Notes: generated from the sequence alone by a model not told the origin. Positions 7,793-17,601 are shown, numbered from the stretch's first letter. The stretch is 64,000 nucleotides of DNA from Gemmatimonadota bacterium (GCA_003222085.1 QHUK01000012.1:40688-104687); one strand, 5' to 3'. Numbers and translations: made by a program.

Positions 7793-8635
7793 ATGCTCGT
7801 GCTCCGCATCCTGATTGGCCTCGGGCTCGCGTACCTGGTGTTGCTGTTGCTCGCCTGGCGGTTTCAAGATCGGCTCGCCTTTCCGGCGCCGCGCGCGAGC
7901 CTTCCCGATCCCAGGCAAGTGGGCGTCGAGAACGCCGAGACGGTCGAGCTGGTCTCGGGCGATGGGACGAAGCTCGTGGGGTGGTATTTGACCTCCACCG
8001 TCCTCCACCGCCCTTCACCGCCCTCGCCCGCGCTTCTCTGGTTCTACGGCAACGGGGAGAACATCGCCGCGATCTGGCCCCTCGTGCGTACGTTCCAGCC
8101 GCCGGGGACGGCAGTGCTGGTGCTCGACTACCCGGGCTACGGCGGCAGCGGCGGCCGGGCCACGGAGTCGGCCTTGTACGCCGCGGCCGACGCCGCGTAC
8201 GCCGCGCTCGTCACCCGCCCGGACGTGGACCCGCGACGCATTTACGTGTATGGCCGCTCGCTCGGCAGCGCGCCCGCAACGTACACCGCCGCGCACCGCC
8301 CGGTGGCCGGACTGATCCTGGAATCGCCGTTCACCAATGCCGCGGCGATGGCGAAACACCACTACGGGCTACTGCCGCGCTTCCTGCTCCATCTGTCGCT
8401 GGACAACATCGCCAACGTCAGACGGGTCCACTGTCCCATCCTGTTGTTTCACGGCGACGCCGATCGGCTCGTGCCGACGGCGATGGGCATGACCGTGGCC
8501 GCTGCCGCGGCGGGACCGGTCGAGGTCGTCCTGATTCACGGAGCCGGCCACAATGACACGTACGACATCGGCGGGCGAGCGTACCGGGAGAAGCTCTGGG
8601 AGTTCGTGGGGGGACAGGGCGGTAGAGGACGGTAG
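7793..8635 (+). CDS. Alpha/beta hydrolase, membrane-anchored (BEM46/ABHD13-like)
   Basis: The 280-aa protein starts with a membrane anchor (MLVLRILIGLGLAYLVLLLL) and then an alpha/beta hydrolase fold: FYGNGEN (oxyanion region), DYPGYGGSGG, the nucleophile elbow GRSLGS, the acid loop FHGDADRLVP and the catalytic His in GAGHND. The domain likely faces the periplasm. The substrate is unknown. Residues encoded at 7993-8030 (TVLHRPSPPSPA) and the last residues (GGQGGRGR) come from short tandem arrays, and the TAG stop lies inside the second array. Confidence 0.85.
   Translation: MLVLRILIGLGLAYLVLLLLAWRFQDRLAFPAPRASLPDPRQVGVENAETVELVSGDGTKLVGWYLTSTVLHRPSPPSPALLWFYGNGENIAAIWPLVRTFQPPGTAVLVLDYPGYGGSGGRATESALYAAADAAYAALVTRPDVDPRRIYVYGRSLGSAPATYTAAHRPVAGLILESPFTNAAAMAKHHYGLLPRFLLHLSLDNIANVRRVHCPILLFHGDADRLVPTAMGMTVAAAAAGPVEVVLIHGAGHNDTYDIGGRAYREKLWEFVGGQGGRGR
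7993..8030. repeat. Short degenerate tandem array inside the hydrolase gene
   Basis: CCTCCACCGT-like units repeat in frame and encode TVLHRPSPPSPA between two core strands of the hydrolase. The same unit type, as CGGTAGAGGA, forms the array at 8619-8711. Confidence 0.55.
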
Positions 8636-8711
8636 GGGACGGTAGAGGTCACCCCGCGTACGTCCGCACCTTCTACCGCCCTCGACCGCCTGCTACCGTC
8701 TTCTACCGCCC
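8619..8711. repeat. 10-nt tandem array with inverted partner between convergent genes
   Basis: GGTAGAGGAC-like units occur at 8619-8650 and their complement (TTCTACCGCC and similar) at 8671-8711. The plus-strand hydrolase stops inside the left arm (8633-8635) and the minus-strand gene stops at the edge of the right arm. It is likely a bidirectional terminator. Confidence 0.75.
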
Positions 8712-9559
8712 TAGATGACCACCACCGGCACGATCCGGTCCCGTGTGGCCTCGAACCGGCGCTCCGCATCGTCCAGGGTGCGCAACACAGCCGTTTCGTC
8801 GCCGTCGGCGAACTTAGAGCTCGGCGCGACGCGCCCGGTGGCACGGCGCACCACGACGAGCGCGCGGGTCACCTCACAGCGGTCCACGTCCGGGTCGGTA
8901 TGCCCGGTCACGAGCAGCTGCTCGAACAGCGGCAAGCTCCGTTCCTCGCCCAGGACATAGAGGGACTCGAGGATCTTGGGGCCGAGGAACCGGCGCAGCA
9001 GCTGGTCGCCGCGGATCCGCTCGAACAGGCGCACGAGGACGTCGGCGTGTCCGGGGTAGTAGCGCGCCGCTTCGACGGCAGCGGCGACAAACGCATGGTG
9101 CGCGCCCGGCGTCACGAGATACCGCTCGAACAGCGGCCAGGCTCCCTCGGGGTGCCGTTCGGCCAGTGCGAGGAACGCGAAGTAGCGGCGCCCGAGCGGC
9201 GCCCCCGTGTCAGCGATCACGGTGCGCAAGCCCGCGACGCCCCAGCGCGCACCGACGAGGGCGGCGGCCGCGGCATGTTGCCACCGCTCGAGCTCGGGAA
9301 CCCGGAAGGTCACGACGTGCGGATCGGGGAACGCACGGCAGCGCTCCAGCGTCGCGAGGAGACGGCGGTCCACTTGATCGAGCGCCGGCTCGAGGACCTC
9401 GCTGTCCGCCCGTCGCGCGCACCCGAGCGCTTCCCAGGCGAGCCGGTCGACATGCGCCACCTCCCACGCCCGCTCGAAGGCCTCGGCATCGGGAGCGGCG
9501 AGCAGTCCCTCGAGCGCGCCGGCAAATCGGTACAGGCGTCCAGACGTTTCCACTCGCAT
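8711..9559 (-). CDS. Hypothetical protein, HEAT-like helical repeats (282 aa)
   Basis: The protein is a largely alpha-helical, soluble chain with repeated patterns such as GRRYFAFLALAERHP and LLRRFLGPKILESLYVLGEERSLPLFEQLL, which look like HEAT or ARM-type helical pairs. It ends in a short strand, VPVVVI. The ATG at 9559 is chosen over the TTG at 9562. There is no signal peptide. The role is unknown, and helical-repeat scaffolds usually bind other proteins. Confidence 0.65.
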   Translation of the reverse strand: MRVETSGRLYRFAGALEGLLAAPDAEAFERAWEVAHVDRLAWEALGCARRADSEVLEPALDQVDRRLLATLERCRAFPDPHVVTFRVPELERWQHAAAAALVGARWGVAGLRTVIADTGAPLGRRYFAFLALAERHPEGAWPLFERYLVTPGAHHAFVAAAVEAARYYPGHADVLVRLFERIRGDQLLRRFLGPKILESLYVLGEERSLPLFEQLLVTGHTDPDVDRCEVTRALVVVRRATGRVAPSSKFADGDETAVLRTLDDAERRFEATRDRIVPVVVI

Positions 9560-9707
9560 CAAGCTACCCTGGGCCCGCCCGCAGGCAATCCGGATTTGTC
9601 CACATCGGCCTGGAAAACCGCGTGGAAATCCTGTGGGGGCAGTGGGGAATGTTGCGCTTCGCCACGGGTGAGCTTAACCTTGCCCCGCGCCGACCTCGGA
9701 GGACCCT

Positions 9708-10814
9708 CTGCGAACCCCACCGCTCGTCATCGCTCTCGCGCTGGCGGCGTGCTCCCGCCCCACGGGGCCGATTGCCCTCGGACTCGCGGGCCCCTTCTCC
9801 CAGCCGCGTGGCGCCTCGATGCTCCGGGCGGCCCAACTGGCGGTGAACCAGATCAACGCCAACCGGGGCATCCGGGGCCGCAAGGTCGAGCTGCGAATCC
9901 TCGATGATTCGGGGAACGAGGACACCGCCGTGCGGGTGGCGGAGCAACTGTACGCGGATCCGACGGTCGTAGCCGTCGTCGGCCATTTGAGCTCGGGCGC
10001 TTCCCTCGCGGCGGCGCGGGTGTACGGCGGCGGCGCGACGCCCACTCCGATGATTTCGCCGTCCGCGTCCAGTCCCGACCTGTCGGGGATCAGTCCCTAC
10101 GTGTTCCGCGTGTGCCCGAGCGACCTGCAACACGGGCCACAGCTCGCCCGGTTCGCCTGGCAGACGCTCGGAGCGAGACGGGCCGGCATCATCTACCTGA
10201 ACAACGATTACGGCCGGGGCGTGCGCCGGACGTTCGCGGCGGAGTTCGCGCGTTTGGGGGGGACCGTGCTCGAAACCGATCCCTACATCCCGGCCACGCC
10301 TTCGTTCGAGCCGTACTTCTCTCGCATGCGCCGGTCGGGCGCGGACGTGCTGCTGCTCGCCGCGGAGCGACCGGGGGCCGAGCTCGCGCTGCGGGAGATG
10401 CACGCGCTCGGGCTCCGGTGGCCCGTGCTCGGCGGCGACGCGCTCACGGGGATCGAGGCGGACGGCGCGCTCGCCGAGGGCATCCGGCTGTCGTCCGCCT
10501 ATCTCCCCGACCGCCGTGACGAGCGCAACGTCGCGTTCGTCGCGGACTACGCGCGCGCGTTCCCGGGACAGCGGCCCGACCATCGCGGCGCCGGGACGTA
10601 CGACATCGTGCTGCTGCTCGCGCGCGCGATCGACCGGGCGGGCGCCGACCGGCGCGCCATTCGGGACTACCTCGCGCGCGTGGGTCGCGGGCAGGCGGCG
10701 TTCGAGGGGGTCACCGGCACGATCGCGTTCGACGGTAAGGGTGACGCGGCGGGTAAGACAGCGGTCATCGGCGTCGTGCGGAACGGTCGGCTGGTGACGG
10801 AGGCGGCACCGTAA
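9708..10814 (+). CDS. ABC-type branched-chain amino-acid-like substrate-binding lipoprotein
   Basis: The 368-aa protein has the Peripla_BP_6/LivJ fold: the N-terminal [26 protein letters not shown], then [21 protein letters not shown] and VLGGDALTG. An N-terminal signal with lipobox (ALALAACS) appears only if translation starts at the CTG at 9708, which has GGAGGA four bases upstream. The first ATG (9819) would cut off the signal and first strand. The stop overlaps the chemoreceptor start by one base (TAATG), and no permease genes are near. It may feed ligand information to that receptor rather than to a transporter. Confidence 0.85.
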   Translation: MRTPPLVIALALAACSRPTGPIALGLAGPFSQPRGASMLRAAQLAVNQINANRGIRGRKVELRILDDSGNEDTAVRVAEQLYADPTVVAVVGHLSSGASLAAARVYGGGATPTPMISPSASSPDLSGISPYVFRVCPSDLQHGPQLARFAWQTLGARRAGIIYLNNDYGRGVRRTFAAEFARLGGTVLETDPYIPATPSFEPYFSRMRRSGADVLLLAAERPGAELALREMHALGLRWPVLGGDALTGIEADGALAEGIRLSSAYLPDRRDERNVAFVADYARAFPGQRPDHRGAGTYDIVLLLARAIDRAGADRRAIRDYLARVGRGQAAFEGVTGTIAFDGKGDAAGKTAVIGVVRNGRLVTEAAP

Positions 10815-12511
10815 TGCGGGGTCGGTTCGACACGATCCGCGCGCGTATCCGCATCGGGCTGGCCCTGCTCCTGGCCGGTCTCGTCGTCACGGCGATCGCG
10901 GGCGCCGCCACGCTGCGACAGATCCGGTACGCGATCGAGCAGGAGCTCGACGGGCTGCGGATATCGAGCGAGGAGGGGAGCGGTCTCGTCACGAGCGTGC
11001 TGGAAGAGATCCGGGCCGCCGAGCAGTACCTGGGGTCGCCCGGGGACGAGCCGCGACGAGAGTTCCAGGCGGCCGCCGAGGATGCTTTTCAGCATCAACG
11101 GCGGCTGGATGCGCTGGGCGGCCTCACCGTCGAGGATCGTCTCACGGTGAACCGCGTGAACCAGCTCCACGCGGCGATCCAGACCGAGTACTCGATCGCA
11201 CACGCGCTCCGGGACCTGGGGCGCGATCAGGAAGCGGTGGCGCGGGCGGCGGCGGTGCGACCGCAGGCGGCGGAGCTGACCCGGCTGGTGCGCGATCTCT
11301 CCCGCCGTCAGGCCCAAAAGGCGTCGAAGGCCGCGGAGCGCTTGACCGCGGACGCGAGCGATCGGGAGCGTAAGCTCTGGGTCTTCGTCGTCGCCCTCGT
11401 GCTCGGGGGCTTCTTCCTGTCGCGCTACACCGTCCAATCGGTGCACGGGCCGCTCGGCCGCCTCGTGACGGCCGCCGAACGGTTCGGCGCGGGCGATCTG
11501 CGACCGGTCACCACCGGGGAGATGCCCCGCGAGTTCCGCGTGCTGGCGGACGCCATCCAGCACATGGGCGACCGGCTCCGGCAGATCGTGGGCGAGGTGA
11601 TCGGCGAGTCGGACCGGATCGCCGGGGCGGCGGGGGACCTGTCGGCGGTGAGCGAGCAGCTGGCCGCCTCCTCGAGCGAGGTGTCGACGGCGATGGTGGA
11701 GATCTCGGGGGGCGCGGACCAGCAGCGCGCCGCCCTCACCTCGATGGGCACCGGCCTCGACGCCCTTCGCACCGCCACCGGCGACATGGCGGATGCCGCG
11801 GAGCGCGCGGCCAAGCTCGGAGAGGAGATCCGCGCGGTCGCCGACCGGCATCGGGGCGACGTCGCCGCGGCGGGCAGCGTGCTCCTCAACGTGCGGGAGG
11901 TCGTGCAGACCGCGTCGAAGCAGATCAGCCAGCTCGGCGAGCTGAGCGTGTCGATCGACGACTTCGTGGACCTCATCAAGCGCATCTCGTCGCAGACCAA
12001 TCTGCTGGCGTTGAACGCGGCGATCGAAGCCGCACGGGCGGGCGAGCATGGCCATGGCTTCGCGGTGGTAGCCGAGGAGGTGCGCCAGCTCGCCGACGAG
12101 TCGGCGCGGGCGGCGGAGGCCGTGACTCGCACCACGGGCTCGATCCGGGAGCAGATGGAGGACGTCACGGCCACCATGGCCGCAGGACAGGCGAAGGTCC
12201 GAGGCATCGAGTCCGTCGCGGAAGGCGCGGCGCACGGCCTCGCGGAGATCGCCACGGCGGTCGAGCTCGTGGAGGAGGCCGCCGCGCGGGTGCGGGTCGC
12301 GGCCCAGGCGAACCGCGAAACCACCGCGCAGCTGCAGGGGCAGGCCGAGCAGGTCGCGACGCGCGCCACGGCGCACGCGGCCGGCGCGGAGCAGGCCACG
12401 GCCGCCGCCGAGCAGCAAGGCGCGTCGACCCAACAGATGGCGGCGGCCGCCAGCAGCCTGCTGGAAGGGGCCGAGAAGCTGCGGGGGCTGGTGCGGGGAT
12501 TTCGGGTGTAG
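10814..12511 (+). CDS. Methyl-accepting chemotaxis protein
   Basis: This 565-aa receptor has a first membrane helix (about 12-34), a helical periplasmic region of about 160 residues, a second helix ([14 protein letters not shown]), a HAMP domain (VHGPLGRLV...GAGDL) and a long cytoplasmic coiled coil. Its hairpin tip is the highly conserved [20 protein letters not shown] followed by [20 protein letters not shown]. It should couple to CheW/CheA, though no other che gene is in the window. It is translationally coupled to the solute-binding lipoprotein, a plausible ligand-presenting partner. Confidence 0.93.
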   Translation: MRGRFDTIRARIRIGLALLLAGLVVTAIAGAATLRQIRYAIEQELDGLRISSEEGSGLVTSVLEEIRAAEQYLGSPGDEPRREFQAAAEDAFQHQRRLDALGGLTVEDRLTVNRVNQLHAAIQTEYSIAHALRDLGRDQEAVARAAAVRPQAAELTRLVRDLSRRQAQKASKAAERLTADASDRERKLWVFVVALVLGGFFLSRYTVQSVHGPLGRLVTAAERFGAGDLRPVTTGEMPREFRVLADAIQHMGDRLRQIVGEVIGESDRIAGAAGDLSAVSEQLAASSSEVSTAMVEISGGADQQRAALTSMGTGLDALRTATGDMADAAERAAKLGEEIRAVADRHRGDVAAAGSVLLNVREVVQTASKQISQLGELSVSIDDFVDLIKRISSQTNLLALNAAIEAARAGEHGHGFAVVAEEVRQLADESARAAEAVTRTTGSIREQMEDVTATMAAGQAKVRGIESVAEGAAHGLAEIATAVELVEEAAARVRVAAQANRETTAQLQGQAEQVATRATAHAAGAEQATAAAEQQGASTQQMAAAASSLLEGAEKLRGLVRGFRV

Positions 12512-12525
12512 CCAGGCCCGGCGGG

Positions 12526-13929
12526 CTACGGTCCGATCGTGGCGCCGCCCGGTGCCACGAGCAATCGGGGCGTCAGATCGAGGCTCGTGAGCGCGGCCGA
12601 CAGCACAGGCAGTGATAAGACATGACTGGACGCCCCGGGTCCCGTCGCCGTAAACCAGACATGGGCCAGAGTCTGCAACCCGGTCGCACCGACCGGGTCG
12701 GTCGCGTGGAAGCGCAGGATGCCGCCCGCGGCCGTGTCGGGGATGACCACCGGAAACACGAAGCTGCCCGCCTGCGTGCTGTCGAACCGCAGCACCCCGG
12801 CATTCCAGGTGAGTCGCGCGTCGTAACTCCCGAGCAGCTCCGTCGGCACCGCCTTGAGATCGACCACGACGTCGATCGCCATGGGCTGGGCGACCTTACC
12901 GACGCCGAAGCTGCGGCCCCCGACGAGCGCGAGCGCGATGGGGCTGCCGGGGGGCGTGAGCGCGTCGCCGACCATCACGACGAGCGAGTCCGCGACCCCG
13001 GGCGCCGCCATGGCCGCCACGATCGCGCTGCCCGCCGCGACGCCCGTGACGAGCCCGGTGCTCGACACCGTCGCCACGCTCGGCGTCCGGCTGCTCCAGG
13101 TCGCGAGTGAGGACGACAGCGGCTTCCCGGCGATGTCGGTGACGACGGCGGTGAGCTGCGCCGTATTCCCCGGGCTCAGCGTCGTGAGCGTCACGTACCC
13201 GGGGTTGACCAGGACGGCGGCCGGGGCGGTGAGCGGCGCGACGGTGAGCCGCAGCGTGTCGGCGGAGCCACGAATCGCCGCCTCGACCCGTGCCGGACCG
13301 CCGGTCGGGCTCAGGAGGGCGGTGACCGTGCGATCGGGCCCCACGAGGATGAGACCGGGCGTCAGGTTGGTCAACGCCACCGGCACGCCCGTCACCAGGA
13401 TCAGCGCCGAATCCACGCTCACGCGCATCACAAACGAGCCGCCGGGGGTGAGCGTCGTGTCCTGCGGCGCGACGGTCACGACGCAGCCCGAGCCGATCCG
13501 GCACGGCCCGACATAGCTCACCGGTACCGTCACGGGCTGGGCCGCGCCGGCGCCGCTCACGAGCACCGTGTCGACCCCTGCGTACAGCACCGCCCCATCG
13601 CTCGAGCGGATGCCTTCGAGCGTCACCTCGAACGGCTGCGCTTTCCCCACGACCACGACCGGTACCGTCAGCGTCGCGTTGCCCGCGGCATCGACCGGAA
13701 CGGTCGTGTCTCCGACGGCCCGCCCAACGCCGGCGCTCGAGATCGGCACGACGAGGACGTGGAGCTGGTCGAGATCGTCCAGCAGGACCGTTCCGGTGCC
13801 GGTGCCGATGGCGATCAGCGGCACGATCGACAACGTCGGACCGCCGAGCTCAGACCCCGCCCACTCCGCGCACGCGACCATGCCGCTCGCGGTCACGAGC
13901 GTCAGCCCGACGACGAGGCGGCGGATCAT
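12526..13929 (-). CDS. Lipoprotein with BIG2 Ig-like and cohesin-like domains
   Basis: The 467-aa protein begins MIRRLVVGLTLVTASGMVAC, a lipoprotein signal with Cys at the lipobox. The middle contains a BIG2-type Ig repeat (LATWSSRTPSVATVSSTGLV, then GVAAGSAIVAA). The C-terminal third (FGVGKVAQPMAIDVVVDL through LAHVWFTATG) resembles cohesin or carbohydrate-binding beta sandwiches. Its start overlaps the outer-membrane protein stop by four bases, so it is the last gene of a four-gene operon. It probably sits on the cell surface in adhesion or matrix binding; the ligand is unknown. Confidence 0.75.
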   Translation of the reverse strand: MIRRLVVGLTLVTASGMVACAEWAGSELGGPTLSIVPLIAIGTGTGTVLLDDLDQLHVLVVPISSAGVGRAVGDTTVPVDAAGNATLTVPVVVVGKAQPFEVTLEGIRSSDGAVLYAGVDTVLVSGAGAAQPVTVPVSYVGPCRIGSGCVVTVAPQDTTLTPGGSFVMRVSVDSALILVTGVPVALTNLTPGLILVGPDRTVTALLSPTGGPARVEAAIRGSADTLRLTVAPLTAPAAVLVNPGYVTLTTLSPGNTAQLTAVVTDIAGKPLSSSLATWSSRTPSVATVSSTGLVTGVAAGSAIVAAMAAPGVADSLVVMVGDALTPPGSPIALALVGGRSFGVGKVAQPMAIDVVVDLKAVPTELLGSYDARLTWNAGVLRFDSTQAGSFVFPVVIPDTAAGGILRFHATDPVGATGLQTLAHVWFTATGPGASSHVLSLPVLSAALTSLDLTPRLLVAPGGATIGP

Positions 13930-15038
13930 CGCGTCCACTCGAGCAGCACGACCGCCCGCGGCCCGACGAGCGAGACGGAGCTGCCGCCGCCGTCCGCCAG
14001 CCGGCCGAACGCCGCCTGACCCTGGACCAGGACGGTCAGCGCCGCGGTCGCGCGGTAGCGCACATCCACGCCGGGCCGCACCACCCAGCCGAGCAACGCG
14101 AGGCGACCGGTCGCGGGCCCGGCGAGCTCGTGACGGAACTCGGCGTTCGGGGCGAGGCTCAGTGCCGGGGACACCGGCCGCTCGAGCCGTGCACCCAGCA
14201 CGAGCACGTTGCCGCGCGGCACCTGCACGACCGTGGAGTCGTAGCCATGCGGTCGGAGGCGGTACCGGTCGTACACGTAGAGAGACAGGCTGCTCTTGCC
14301 CGCCGGGAGGCTCAACGCCGAATAGATCAGGAAACGAGGGCCGCTAGCGCTGCGCGAGCCCGCGCTCAAGGTATCGGCGCCGCTCGTCGCGTACACCGCG
14401 GCGCCGCGGAAATACCCGCGGCCACGCCCACCCACCGGTCCCTCCGCGCCGAGCCGCAACCGACCCTCGCCGCCCGGCTCGAGAGCGCCGCTCCCCGCTA
14501 CCGGGGTATATCGAGCATGCCAGCGGTAGCTCCCACCCACTCCGGCCGCCCACCGCTCCCCTACTGCGAACGCGGTAGCGAACCCACCCGTCACGCCGCC
14601 CCCCGTCCCGAAGCTGGTCGTGGTGAAATTGAGCACTTCGGTCGCGAGGGCGCTGAGCAGCGGCACGGAGGACGTGTCCACGGCTTTCTTCCCGGTGGGC
14701 AGCGTGCCGGCCACCGACACAATCAAGCGGCCCGACACGGGGGCCCAGCTCAGCCGGACATCGGTGTCGGTCGGACCCGCGATCTCGATGGTGCCGCTCG
14801 TGGTCATCGCGGACGCATGGGCGTACGCGCTCGACAGATCCACGTTGAGGCTCGGGCCCAGCCGGTGCGACAGGCTCACCGGAACGGTCCACTCGACGAC
14901 GTGATCGAACGCATAGCTCGACCCGAAGTAATAGCCGTCGAAGACCGACCCGATGCGCGCTGCGGTGCCGACCCCTTCCGTTGGCCCCTGCGCGGCGAGC
15001 GGCGCCGCGGCGCACAACCATAACAGCACACGCCTCAC
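13926..15038 (-). CDS. Outer-membrane beta-barrel protein
   Basis: The 370-aa protein has a signal peptide (MRRVLLWLCAAAPLAAQG) and then alternating amphipathic strands rich in Tyr, Ser and Gly (for example SLYVYDRYRLRPHGYD), ending VVLLEWTR in the manner of barrel proteins. It overlaps both neighbours by four bases, between a CsgG-like protein and a surface lipoprotein. It may form the outer-membrane part of that export or surface system. The exact family is not recognised. Confidence 0.7.
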   Translation of the reverse strand: MRRVLLWLCAAAPLAAQGPTEGVGTAARIGSVFDGYYFGSSYAFDHVVEWTVPVSLSHRLGPSLNVDLSSAYAHASAMTTSGTIEIAGPTDTDVRLSWAPVSGRLIVSVAGTLPTGKKAVDTSSVPLLSALATEVLNFTTTSFGTGGGVTGGFATAFAVGERWAAGVGGSYRWHARYTPVAGSGALEPGGEGRLRLGAEGPVGGRGRGYFRGAAVYATSGADTLSAGSRSASGPRFLIYSALSLPAGKSSLSLYVYDRYRLRPHGYDSTVVQVPRGNVLVLGARLERPVSPALSLAPNAEFRHELAGPATGRLALLGWVVRPGVDVRYRATAALTVLVQGQAAFGRLADGGGSSVSLVGPRAVVLLEWTR

Positions 15039-16306
15039 GGCGGCCGTTTGAAGATGATGATGATCCCGTTCGCGACGGACACGATGGTCGGCAGGCCGAG
15101 CGATTCAGGAGTCAGTTGACGGTCGATGGTGGAGCTGCCCGTCGGCAGCTTCAGATCGGCGATCGCGTCACCGATCGCGGGCACGACGTCGCGCGCTCCC
15201 GCAGCGAGCAGCCCGCCCGCGCCGCCGAGGCCCGTCGGCGCGGCGGCGGCACCAGTCACACGCTCGACCGCGTCCACGGCGGTGACGATCCCCCCTCCCG
15301 TCGCCTGCTCGGCCGCCGGAGCCGCCATCGCCGCTTCCTCTCCGTCGCGGGCGGCGCGGAAGCTCGGGTCGGCCTGCGCCGCGCTACGGAAGTGACGGGC
15401 CGCCGCGCCGTAGTCGCCTCGATCCATCGCCTCGAGCGCCCTGCTGTAGGCGAGGAATGCGGCGAGGCTCTTCGGTCCCTGACGGAGGATGTGCTGGCGC
15501 TCTGCTGGCGTCACAGCCAGCCCGAGCTGCGCGGCGAGATCGAACACGACCTGTTTTTCGAGGTCCAACAGCTTCGGGAATGGCCCCACCACCTGGCCCA
15601 CCGGTCGAACGACGCCCGTGCCGGTGACCACCGTGGCCGAGAGTTGCACCGGCCCGCGCGACGGAATCGTCGCCGTCCCCTGCACCAGACGCTCCGCCCG
15701 CAGCAGCCGTCCCACGCGCGCCGCGGTGGCCGGATCCGCGCGCTCGCTCTGGCCCAGCTTGAGCTCGTCCAGCAGCATGCCGATCTGCAGACGCTCGACC
15801 AGGCGCACCGTGCGGATGTAGGCAAGGTCGGTGGTGATGAGCTCCGCCAGCCCCCGCGACAGCGGCTGGACACTCGAGTCCCCGGCGACCACGAGCGGCA
15901 GCACGGCCACTGTGGACGGTTGGGGCGGCTCGCGCGCGAGCTCCGCCTCGCGCGCCAACGCCTGCCGGGCCGTGTGTTCCGCCGCAGCGCGGAGCGCGAG
16001 TTGCGCTTTGGCGCGCAGCGCTGCCACACCTCGGGCGTTCGGGTGCCGCGCCGCAAAGTCGTTGTACGTGCCGACCGCCGCGTCGTAGCGATCCACCCGC
16101 TCCTGACACGCGCCGATCACCAGCGGCCCGAGCACGTTGTCGGGCTCGCGCTCGAGCGCCGCGCGCGCCACGACGGTCGCGGTATCGCAGCGCCCGGCGC
16201 CGGCGAGCGCCGCGGCGATCCCAAACGGCGTGACTGGAGCGGGCTGTGGAGCGCGAGCGCACGCGACGGCGGCGCCCAGCAGCAAAAGGGGGAGCTGCGA
16301 CTTCAC
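15035..16306 (-). CDS. CsgG-like lipoprotein with TPR-type repeats
   Basis: The 423-aa protein starts with a lipoprotein signal (LLLLGAAVACARAP). An N-terminal helical region has TPR character. A central domain (about 130-270: TVAVLPLVVAGDSSVQPLS, LVERLQIGMLLDELKLGQS, LLRAERLVQGTA) resembles CsgG-family proteins, which form outer-membrane channels or signalling lipoproteins. A second TPR-like region (YSRALEAMDRGDYGAAARHF) follows. The C-terminus ends in a hydrophobic IIIIFKRPP. Four-base overlaps on both sides place it firmly in the operon 16623 to 12526. Confidence 0.8.
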   Translation of the reverse strand: MKSQLPLLLLGAAVACARAPQPAPVTPFGIAAALAGAGRCDTATVVARAALEREPDNVLGPLVIGACQERVDRYDAAVGTYNDFAARHPNARGVAALRAKAQLALRAAAEHTARQALAREAELAREPPQPSTVAVLPLVVAGDSSVQPLSRGLAELITTDLAYIRTVRLVERLQIGMLLDELKLGQSERADPATAARVGRLLRAERLVQGTATIPSRGPVQLSATVVTGTGVVRPVGQVVGPFPKLLDLEKQVVFDLAAQLGLAVTPAERQHILRQGPKSLAAFLAYSRALEAMDRGDYGAAARHFRSAAQADPSFRAARDGEEAAMAAPAAEQATGGGIVTAVDAVERVTGAAAAPTGLGGAGGLLAAGARDVVPAIGDAIADLKLPTGSSTIDRQLTPESLGLPTIVSVANGIIIIFKRPP

Positions 16307-16623
16307 CTACGCGACTTCTTCTTGACGGCCCTCTTCTTGGGCAGCGCCTTGGGCTTCGCGGCGCGGACGGGCTTGTGCTTGGACTTGAGGGGGCCCTCGA
16401 CGTCCGCGAGCACTCGATCGCCCTCCTCGGGGCCGATCAAGCCACGACGCACCGCGTAGCGCACCAGCTCCTCGGCATCGTCCATCGCGAACTCCCCCAC
16501 CCCCGCGGCGGCGCGGATCGCCTTGACCAAGGCGTCCGCCACGGGGCTGCGCAGCACACTCGCGATTCCGGGGAGGGCTTCGAGCAGCGAAGAGATCTGC
16601 GACCCGCCGAGCTCGGCTGGCAT
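16303..16623 (-). CDS. Small protein with Lys/Arg-rich C-terminal tail (106 aa)
   Basis: The first 75 residues are a compact helical domain (AELGGSQISSLLEALPGI ... EEGDRVLADVEG). The last 30 are a highly basic KPKALPKKRAVKKKSRR-type tail of the kind that binds nucleic acid or acidic surfaces. It overlaps the CsgG-like gene by four bases and is the first gene of the operon. The family is unknown. A basic cytoplasmic protein heading a surface operon is odd. Confidence 0.6.
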   Translation of the reverse strand: MPAELGGSQISSLLEALPGIASVLRSPVADALVKAIRAAAGVGEFAMDDAEELVRYAVRRGLIGPEEGDRVLADVEGPLKSKHKPVRAAKPKALPKKRAVKKKSRR

Positions 16624-16711
16624 CGAACACGCTGCTCCGACGCTAAAGGTCGCGCCAAGCTACATCGGCCCTACCAGACCGTCAAGGATTTTCCAGCGAT
16701 TTTGCGCGGAA

Positions 16712-16975
16712 CTACGGCTGTGGAGCGCGGTTACGACGCTGGCGCAGGGCCTGGATGAGCCCGCCCGGAGCACGCCGCGAGATGGTGAGGTCGGAGTGCG
16801 ACAGCAGCTCCCCCAGCACCGTGCGGGTCCGGGGGTCGAGCGGCATCTCGAACCGCAGGTCGAGCTGATACTCCACGTGATCGGGACCCTGGCCGGTGAG
16901 CATGAAGCCCTGGGGTTCCGGTCGGGCGGCGTCGACCTCGATCTGCGCGAGCGGCTCGTATTGGGGGCGGTCCAT
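16712..16975 (-). CDS. Hypothetical protein (87 aa)
   Basis: The ATG at 16975 is chosen because GGAGGTGACC lies immediately upstream, an excellent ribosome binding site; the longer frame to 17047 lacks one. The protein is soluble, with a beta-rich stretch (QGFMLTGQGPDHVEYQLDLRFEM) and a helical C-terminus. No family is recognised. Confidence 0.65.
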   Translation of the reverse strand: MDRPQYEPLAQIEVDAARPEPQGFMLTGQGPDHVEYQLDLRFEMPLDPRTRTVLGELLSHSDLTISRRAPGGLIQALRQRRNRAPQP

Positions 16976-17073
16976 GGTCACCTCCGCGGGCAACCTCCGA
17001 ACTCCGTGAGAGATACGCCTCCTGGGAGTGGTGTCAAGGCGGCCCATCTTCCAGGGGTCGCTACATTTCAGCC

Positions 17074-17343
17074 GTGGGACGACGCGGAATCAAGGAATAC
17101 CGGGCGCCCGAAGCGCTGGCGCTGATTGCGGCGGACCGTGAGCACGTGCCTCTGATCTGCCCCTCCTGCAGCACGCGGTCGATCGTGCGCGCGCCCCGCC
17201 GTCGGGGCGGCCGTGCCGCGCCGCTCGCGCCGGAGCGCGTGACGCTGACGTGCCAGACGTGCGGCCGCCACGCATCCTACATCGAGCGCGGGCCCACCGC
17301 GCCGCGGGACGAGACCATGGATCCGCATATCGTCCGACTGTAA
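17074..17343 (+). CDS. Small zinc-ribbon protein (89 aa)
   Basis: Starting at a GTG at 17074, the protein contains two CxxC pairs (CPSC and CQTC) 42 residues apart, typical of a zinc ribbon, separated by an Arg/Pro-rich loop. It lies 42 bases before infA on the same strand and may be cotranscribed. Its position suggests a translation-related or nucleic-acid-binding role, but that is inference only. Confidence 0.55.
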   Translation: MGRRGIKEYRAPEALALIAADREHVPLICPSCSTRSIVRAPRRRGGRAAPLAPERVTLTCQTCGRHASYIERGPTAPRDETMDPHIVRL

Positions 17344-17385
17344 CATCCCCCGTTCCACCGCGGGAGAAGGAGAGCGACACCGAGC

Positions 17386-17601
17386 GTGGCTGGCGACGCG
17401 ATACAAATGATGGGTACGATCAGCGAAGTGCTTCCCAACACGACCTTCCGCGTGAAGCTCGAGAACGGGCACGAGGTGCTGGCGTACGTCAGTGGGAAAA
17501 TGCGGAAGAATTACATCAGGATCCTACAAGGTGATCGAGTAGCGGTGGACTTGTCGCCGTACGACCTGACACGCGGCAGGATTACGTACCGGTACAAATA
17601 A
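17386..17601 (+). CDS. infA: Translation initiation factor IF-1
   Basis: The 71-aa S1-like OB-fold protein has the conserved segments [35 protein letters not shown] and [20 protein letters not shown]-1 binds the ribosomal A site during initiation. The start is a GTG at 17386 with GGAGAAGGAGAG upstream. Length is standard. The gene is not in the usual ribosomal-protein operon here. Confidence 0.97.
   Translation: MAGDAIQMMGTISEVLPNTTFRVKLENGHEVLAYVSGKMRKNYIRILQGDRVAVDLSPYDLTRGRITYRYK

Noticed and set aside
8619..8711. CRISPR-like array
   Set aside because: Units are about 10 bases with no spacers and are arranged as an inverted pair at convergent gene ends; no cas genes are present.
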